Shown: piece by piece, positions 14,285 through 18,100 of the stretch
Layout of the letters: each line of letters starts with the position of its first letter
How positions within the stretch are numbered: position 1 is the first letter of the stretch
Source: an uncultured Oscillospiraceae bacterium
Lineage (GTDB): Bacteria; Bacillota; Clostridia; Oscillospirales; Ruminococcaceae
Length of the DNA stretch: 18,100 nt
Reading direction: 5' to 3'
NCBI GenBank assembly: GCA_934527255.1
Contig: CAKTAM010000030.1
Location: 1 to 18,100, forward strand
Program-made: the position numbers and the translations under genes
Notes under the pieces: generated by a model
Seen by the model: only the letters and a program-made list of their open reading frames with translations
Told to the model about the DNA's origin: nothing
The model's database searches: none

Positions 14285-16888
14285 ATGAACGATTCGTTGC
14301 TTTCCACATTTCCGGCGCTGCGGCGGGCTTATATTGAAAGCCGCTTCGGCCGCCTGAACGACCGTCAGAAGGAGGCGGTCTTTTTTGGCGCGGGGCCGCT
14401 GCTGCTGCTGGCCGGTGCGGGCAGCGGCAAAACGACGGTGCTGGTCAACCGTATTGCCAATCTGGTGTTGTATGGTGACGCCTATGTCAGCGATGCCGTC
14501 AGCGGCGACGTTACCGCGCAGGATATTGCCGAGCTGCAGGCCCTGCTGACCTACCCTGACCGTTCGCCCTCGCCGCGCATGCAGCAGCTGCTGCGGGTGG
14601 GCGGCGTGCAGCCTTACCACATTCTGGCCATCACGTTTACCAATAAGGCGGCGGGCGAGCTGAAAAGCCGTCTGGCCGCCATGCTGGGCGAGGCCGGGCA
14701 GGATGTGCAGGCCTCCACGTTCCACTCGGCCTGCGTGCGCATTCTGCGCCGCAGCGGCGAGCTTCTGGGCTACCCCAAAAGCTTCACCATCTATGATACC
14801 GACGATGCACAGCGCGCCATGAAAGAGGTCTACAAGACGCTGCACATCGACGATAAATTTTTGCCGGTCAAATCGGCGCTCAACGCCATCGGCCGTCTGA
14901 AGGATCAGATGGTCTCGCCCCAGCAGGCAGCCGAGCAGCAGGGCAGCGACCCGCGTACCCGGCTGGTGGGGCAGGTGTACGCCGCCTATCAGCAGCGGCT
15001 GAAAAGTGTCGGCGCGATGGATTTTGACGACCTGATTTATCAGACGGTGCGCCTGTTCGAGCAGTTCCCGGAGGAGCTGGCGACCTATCAGCGCAAGTTT
15101 CGTTATGTGTTGGTGGACGAATATCAGGATACCAGTCATGCCCAGTTCCGCCTGGTCGAGCTGCTGGCCTGTGCGCACCGCAACGTCTGCGTTGTGGGCG
15201 ACGATGACCAGAGCATCTACCGCTTCCGTGGGGCTACCATTGAAAACATCCTCAATTTCGAGACCCAGTTTCCCGGGGCGAAGGTCATCCGGCTGGAGCA
15301 GAACTATCGCTCCACCTCCAACATTCTGGGGGCGGCCAACAGCGTGATCGCCAACAACACCGGCCGCAAAGGCAAGACCCTGTGGACCAGCAACGGCGAC
15401 GGCGCAAAGGTCATTCATTTTGAGGCCGAAAACGAGACGGATGAGGCCCAGCATGTGGCGCGCAGCATTGCCGACCATGTGGCGGCGGGCGGCCATCTGC
15501 GCGACTGCGCGGTGCTTTACCGCATGAACGCACAGTCCGGCCCCATCGAAACCTATTTTGCCCGCGCCGGGCTGCCCTACAAGATCATCGGCGGCCACAA
15601 GTTCTATGACCGAAAAGAAGTCAAGGATATGTTGGCCTACCTGAGCATTCTGGCCAACCCGCAGGATGATCTGCGGCTGGCGCGCATCATCAACGAGCCC
15701 GGCCGGAAGATCGGCGCGGCCACGCTGGATACGCTGGCGCAGCTGGCCCAAAAGGAAAACGTCTGCCAGCTGGAGATCGTCTCCCGCGCGGGCAGCTATC
15801 CCGAGCTGTCGCGCGCCAGCCGGGCGCTGGCAGGCTTCTGGGAGATTTATGCCCGCCTGCGCGAGGCCGCCGAGCAGCTTCCGCTGGAGCAGCTGCTGGG
15901 CGAGGTGCTGGAGGTCTCCGGCTATCGTGCCATGCTGGAGGCGCAGGGCGAGGAGGGGCAGACCCGTCTGGAAAACATCGGCCAGCTGATGACCTCTATG
16001 AAGACTTATGCGGACGCACAGGCCGAACAGGCCACGCTGGCGGGCTTTCTGGAAGAGACCGCCCTCATCACCGATCTGGACACCTATGATGAAAACGCTG
16101 ACCTTGTTGTGCTGATGACGCTGCACGCCGCCAAAGGGCTGGAATTTCCGTATGTGTACATCATCGGCATGGAGGAGGGCATTTTCCCCAGCGATATGAG
16201 CAGCTTTTCCAAAGAGGATCTGGAGGAGGAGCGCCGTCTGTGCTATGTGGGCATCACCCGCGCCAAAAAAGAGCTGCAGCTGTGCAGCGCGGCCTCCCGC
16301 ATGATCTTCGGGCAGACCAGACGCAACCGGCCCTCCCGCTTTTTGGGCGAGATCGACGCCCGCTGCATGGAAGAACAGGAAAGCGATACCCGCGCCCAGA
16401 TGCGGCAGGCCCGCAGCGATTGGGGCGACTGGGGCGCACAGAACGCCGGTGCATCCGGCTATGGATATACAGGAGGTGGACTGCGTATGGCAGCCAATGA
16501 AAGCAATCGTTCGTTCGGGGGCGGCAGCGCCTCCGCTTCCGCTTCGGCGGGCCGTTCGGAGCAGGGTGAATTTTCCATCCGCAGCGCTTACGAGCGCGGC
16601 AGCCGCCGCTCCGGGGCATTTACCCCGGCCGACAGCTTTGTCAGCCGTTCGTCGCTGGTAAGCGAGGCGGCCGCGGCAGCCGGGGCGGCAAAGGCTTCGG
16701 CCGGGGCGGCCAAAAGCACGGCAGGCGGCAAGTTTGCCGCGGGCGACCGTGTGCAGCATAAGGTGTTCGGCGTGGGTACCGTGGTTTCGGTGACGCCGGT
16801 GGCCGGTGATATGCTGGTAGAGGTGCAGTTTGAAAAAGGCATCAAAAAAATGATGGCAAACTATGCCCCGCTGACAAAGGCGGAGTAA
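14285..16888 (+). CDS. pcrA: ATP-dependent DNA helicase PcrA/UvrD (superfamily 1A)
   Basis: 3'-5' DNA helicase acting in repair, replication restart and transcription-coupled processes. In the 867-residue protein the motifs are: Walker A AGAGSGKT (43-50), Ia LAITFTNKAA (114-123), II DEYQD (278-282), III VGDDDQSIYRFRGA (304-317), IV LEQNYRST (337-344), V LMTLHAAKGLEF (610-621), VI ERRLCYVGITRAKKEL (649-664). A Gly/Ser/Ala-rich linker (about 720-815) leads to a C-terminal Tudor-like domain (about 816-867, DRVQHKVFGVGTVV), which in B. subtilis PcrA contacts RNA polymerase. Between motifs I and Ia there are about 42 more residues than in Geobacillus PcrA. The start at 14285 follows GTGAGGTG; an in-frame ATG at 14234 lacks an RBS. 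The tmk-like gene follows after 73 bp. Confidence 0.96.
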   Translation: MNDSLLSTFPALRRAYIESRFGRLNDRQKEAVFFGAGPLLLLAGAGSGKTTVLVNRIANLVLYGDAYVSDAVSGDVTAQDIAELQALLTYPDRSPSPRMQQLLRVGGVQPYHILAITFTNKAAGELKSRLAAMLGEAGQDVQASTFHSACVRILRRSGELLGYPKSFTIYDTDDAQRAMKEVYKTLHIDDKFLPVKSALNAIGRLKDQMVSPQQAAEQQGSDPRTRLVGQVYAAYQQRLKSVGAMDFDDLIYQTVRLFEQFPEELATYQRKFRYVLVDEYQDTSHAQFRLVELLACAHRNVCVVGDDDQSIYRFRGATIENILNFETQFPGAKVIRLEQNYRSTSNILGAANSVIANNTGRKGKTLWTSNGDGAKVIHFEAENETDEAQHVARSIADHVAAGGHLRDCAVLYRMNAQSGPIETYFARAGLPYKIIGGHKFYDRKEVKDMLAYLSILANPQDDLRLARIINEPGRKIGAATLDTLAQLAQKENVCQLEIVSRAGSYPELSRASRALAGFWEIYARLREAAEQLPLEQLLGEVLEVSGYRAMLEAQGEEGQTRLENIGQLMTSMKTYADAQAEQATLAGFLEETALITDLDTYDENADLVVLMTLHAAKGLEFPYVYIIGMEEGIFPSDMSSFSKEDLEEERRLCYVGITRAKKELQLCSAASRMIFGQTRRNRPSRFLGEIDARCMEEQESDTRAQMRQARSDWGDWGAQNAGASGYGYTGGGLRMAANESNRSFGGGSASASASAGRSEQGEFSIRSAYERGSRRSGAFTPADSFVSRSSLVSEAAAAAGAAKASAGAAKSTAGGKFAAGDRVQHKVFGVGTVVSVTPVAGDMLVEVQFEKGIKKMMANYAPLTKAE

Positions 16889-16961
16889 GCCGGGCCATTT
16901 TGGCGCGGAGGCCGTTGGCCGGGGCTGCGGTGCCTGGACAGCGGCAGAAAAGAGGAGCGTT

Positions 16962-17627
16962 ATGCAGGGAAAACTGATCACCATCGAGGGGCTGGACGGC
17001 TCCGGCAAGGGCACGCAGACCCGCCTGCTGTTCGAGGCGCTTTCGGCGCGGGGGCTGCCGGTGCGCAAGGTCTCCTTTCCGCGGTATGAAAGCGATTCCA
17101 GCGCGTTGGTGCGCATGTATCTTTCCGGCGCTTTCGGCGAAAAGCCGGGGGATGTCAACGCCTATGCCGCATCCGCTTTTTTTGCGGTGGATCGGTTCGC
17201 CTCCTACCGGCAGGACTGGCAGTCGTTTTATGCGCAGGGCGGCATTGTTTTGGCCGACCGCTACACCACGGCCAATGCGGTGCATCAGTGCTCCAAGCTG
17301 CCGCAGGAGGAATGGGATGCCTTTCTCACCTGGCTTTCGGATTTTGAATATACCAAGCTGGGCCTGCCCGCGCCGGATGCCGTGTTCTTTCTGGATATGT
17401 CGCTGCAGGTCAGCCAGCGGCTGATGACCGGCCGCTATCAGGGCTGCGAGGCCAAAAAGGATATTCACGAAAAGGACGTTGCCTATCTGGCGCGCAGCCG
17501 TCAGGCGGCGCTGTACTGTGTGCAGCGGCTGGGCTGGCGGCAGGTGCGCTGCGACGACGGCAGCACGCCTTTCCCGGTGGAGGATATCCACGCGCAGCTG
17601 CTGGGGCAGGTGCAGGCGCTGCTGTAA
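16962..17627 (+). CDS. tmk: Thymidylate kinase-like protein (dTMP kinase family)
   Basis: Probable nucleoside monophosphate kinase making dTDP from dTMP. The 221-residue protein has a P-loop GLDGSGKGT (10-18), an FPRYESDSSALVRMYL segment (39-54) at the place of the bacterial REPGGT region, the DRY motif (99-101, ADRYTTANAVHQ) and an Arg/Lys-rich lid with KDIHEKD (166-172). The FPRY version resembles eukaryote-like and alternative clostridial TMP kinases rather than E. coli Tmk. Many such genomes carry a second, canonical tmk near holB, so this copy may have a different preferred deoxynucleotide. GAGGAG precedes the ATG. It lies 73 bp after pcrA and is probably co-transcribed with it; no terminator is seen between them. 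Confidence 0.82.
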   Translation: MQGKLITIEGLDGSGKGTQTRLLFEALSARGLPVRKVSFPRYESDSSALVRMYLSGAFGEKPGDVNAYAASAFFAVDRFASYRQDWQSFYAQGGIVLADRYTTANAVHQCSKLPQEEWDAFLTWLSDFEYTKLGLPAPDAVFFLDMSLQVSQRLMTGRYQGCEAKKDIHEKDVAYLARSRQAALYCVQRLGWRQVRCDDGSTPFPVEDIHAQLLGQVQALL

Positions 17628-17651
17628 AGGCCCGGCCCTGGCAAAAATGTC

Positions 17652-17672
17652 GGCCCGCAGAAGCAGCGGGCC
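17652..17672. repeat. Small inverted repeat between tmk-like and GNAT genes
   Basis: GGCCCGC (17652-17658) and GCGGGCC (17666-17672), perfect 7-bp stem with a 7-nt loop, followed by A residues rather than T on the plus strand. Not a plus-strand terminator; it sits just before the GNAT ribosome binding site. Confidence 0.5.
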
Positions 17673-17691
17673 AAAAAGGAGGCGATGTGCC

Positions 17692-18100
17692 ATGATACGA
17701 AAAGCGGCGGCGCAGGATCTGCCCGCGTTGGCGCGGCTGGAAAACGAGGCCTTCGGCGATGACGAGCCGCTTTGTCGGCTGCTGCTGGAGACCTTTGCCG
17801 GTTGGGAGAACGTCTGGCTGGAGGAGCAGGACGGCCGCCCTGTTTCCATGGCGCTGACGGTGCCGGTAACGCTGGGCGGGGTAAACGGCGCATATCTGTA
17901 TGCGCTGGCCACGGCGAAGGAGCGCCGCGGGCAGGGCCATATGACCGCCCTGATCGAGCACCTCAAGCAGGTGGGCCGCGATTGCGGGTGGGCTTTTCTG
18001 TGCCTGATCCCGGCCGGGGCCGAGCTGGCGGCCTATTATGCCGCGCGCGGGTTTGAGCCGTTTTTTTACCGGCAGGCCTATCGCGTGCCCATCCGCCGCA
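17692..18100 (+). CDS. GNAT family N-acetyltransferase, 3'-truncated by the window edge
   Basis: The frame from ATG 17692 stays open to the window end (136 complete codons), so the C-terminus is missing. AAAAGGAGG lies about 7-15 nt upstream. The visible part has the GNAT fold order: MIRKAAAQDLPALARLENEAF at the start, a central strand PVSMALTVPVTL (about 50-61), the acetyl-CoA pyrophosphate-binding segment YALATAKERRGQGHMTALI (about 70-88, with RRGQG), then FLCLIPAG and AAYYAARGFEPFF, the usual motif B ending. It resembles broad-specificity COG3153-type acetyltransferases; the acceptor cannot be predicted. It is the third same-strand gene after pcrA, with a 64-bp gap from the tmk-like gene. 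Confidence 0.85.
   Translation, partial: MIRKAAAQDLPALARLENEAFGDDEPLCRLLLETFAGWENVWLEEQDGRPVSMALTVPVTLGGVNGAYLYALATAKERRGQGHMTALIEHLKQVGRDCGWAFLCLIPAGAELAAYYAARGFEPFFYRQAYRVPIRR

Noticed and set aside
14093..17158. Minus-strand open frame of about 1021 codons antisense to pcrA
   Set aside because: Same codon-bias artefact; pcrA on the plus strand has all helicase motifs, and the antisense translation shows no recognisable domain.
1..18100. Mobile element, phage, defence system, CRISPR array or biosynthetic cluster
   Set aside because: No transposase, integrase, repeats with spacers, toxin-antitoxin pair, nuclease system or synthase genes were seen; every clear gene belongs to a known housekeeping or metabolic family.

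Overview
The window looks like ordinary chromosomal housekeeping DNA from a high-GC Firmicute, most likely an Oscillospirales/Ruminococcaceae gut anaerobe of the Faecalibacterium, Gemmiger or Subdoligranulum type. That placement is inference. It rests on the GC-rich but Gram-positive-style genes, strong AAGGAG ribosome binding sites, the paired YmfF/YmfH M16 proteins tied to EF-P 5-aminopentanol modification, a PcrA-type helicase with a C-terminal Tudor-like domain, and membrane sodium-pump decarboxylase subunits. I see no tRNA, rRNA, CRISPR array, insertion sequence, phage gene or integration site.

Layout. (1) Bases 2-6474 hold a same-strand run: the C-terminal part of aspartokinase, a membrane-anchored VanY-type D,D-carboxypeptidase, the M16 pair YmfF/YmfH (overlapping by 8 bp), prolipoprotein diacylglyceryl transferase (lgt) and folD (overlapping lgt by 4 bp). 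The last five are tightly spaced and probably co-transcribed. They cover wall trimming, translation-factor modification, lipoprotein maturation and one-carbon metabolism. (2) A perfect 17-bp hairpin at 6734-6770 can end transcription from both sides, because the next gene, a membrane-anchored HKD (phospholipase D/cardiolipin synthase-like) protein, lies on the minus strand at 6963-8360. (3) A 387-bp divergent region holds a promoter for pepF and a Pho-box-like repeat. It is followed by oligoendopeptidase F and a terminator. (4) An AraC-type regulator precedes a strong promoter and the gamma and beta subunits of a sodium-translocating decarboxylase, closed by a 14-bp TTCG-loop terminator at 13302-13337. 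No carboxyltransferase or biotin carrier gene lies nearby. (5) A very good promoter at 13560-13588 leads, through a hairpin-rich leader, into a small CxxC heavy-metal-binding protein. (6) An extended -10 promoter, a leader terminator, then pcrA, a thymidylate kinase-like gene and the start of a GNAT acetyltransferase that runs off the right edge.

I did not find a convincing undescribed system. The best leads are regulatory: two leaders (metal-binding protein and pcrA) where a terminator-like hairpin lies just downstream of a good promoter, a Pho-box-like direct repeat between the phospholipase-like gene and pepF, nested alternative hairpins after the decarboxylase beta gene, and a dyad over the -35 of the decarboxylase promoter. 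Protein-level oddities are a FolD with a changed signature, an HKD protein with a changed second motif, and a roughly 42-residue insertion in PcrA. Very long antisense reading frames (up to about 1500 codons) are judged to be artefacts of GC-rich codon bias.
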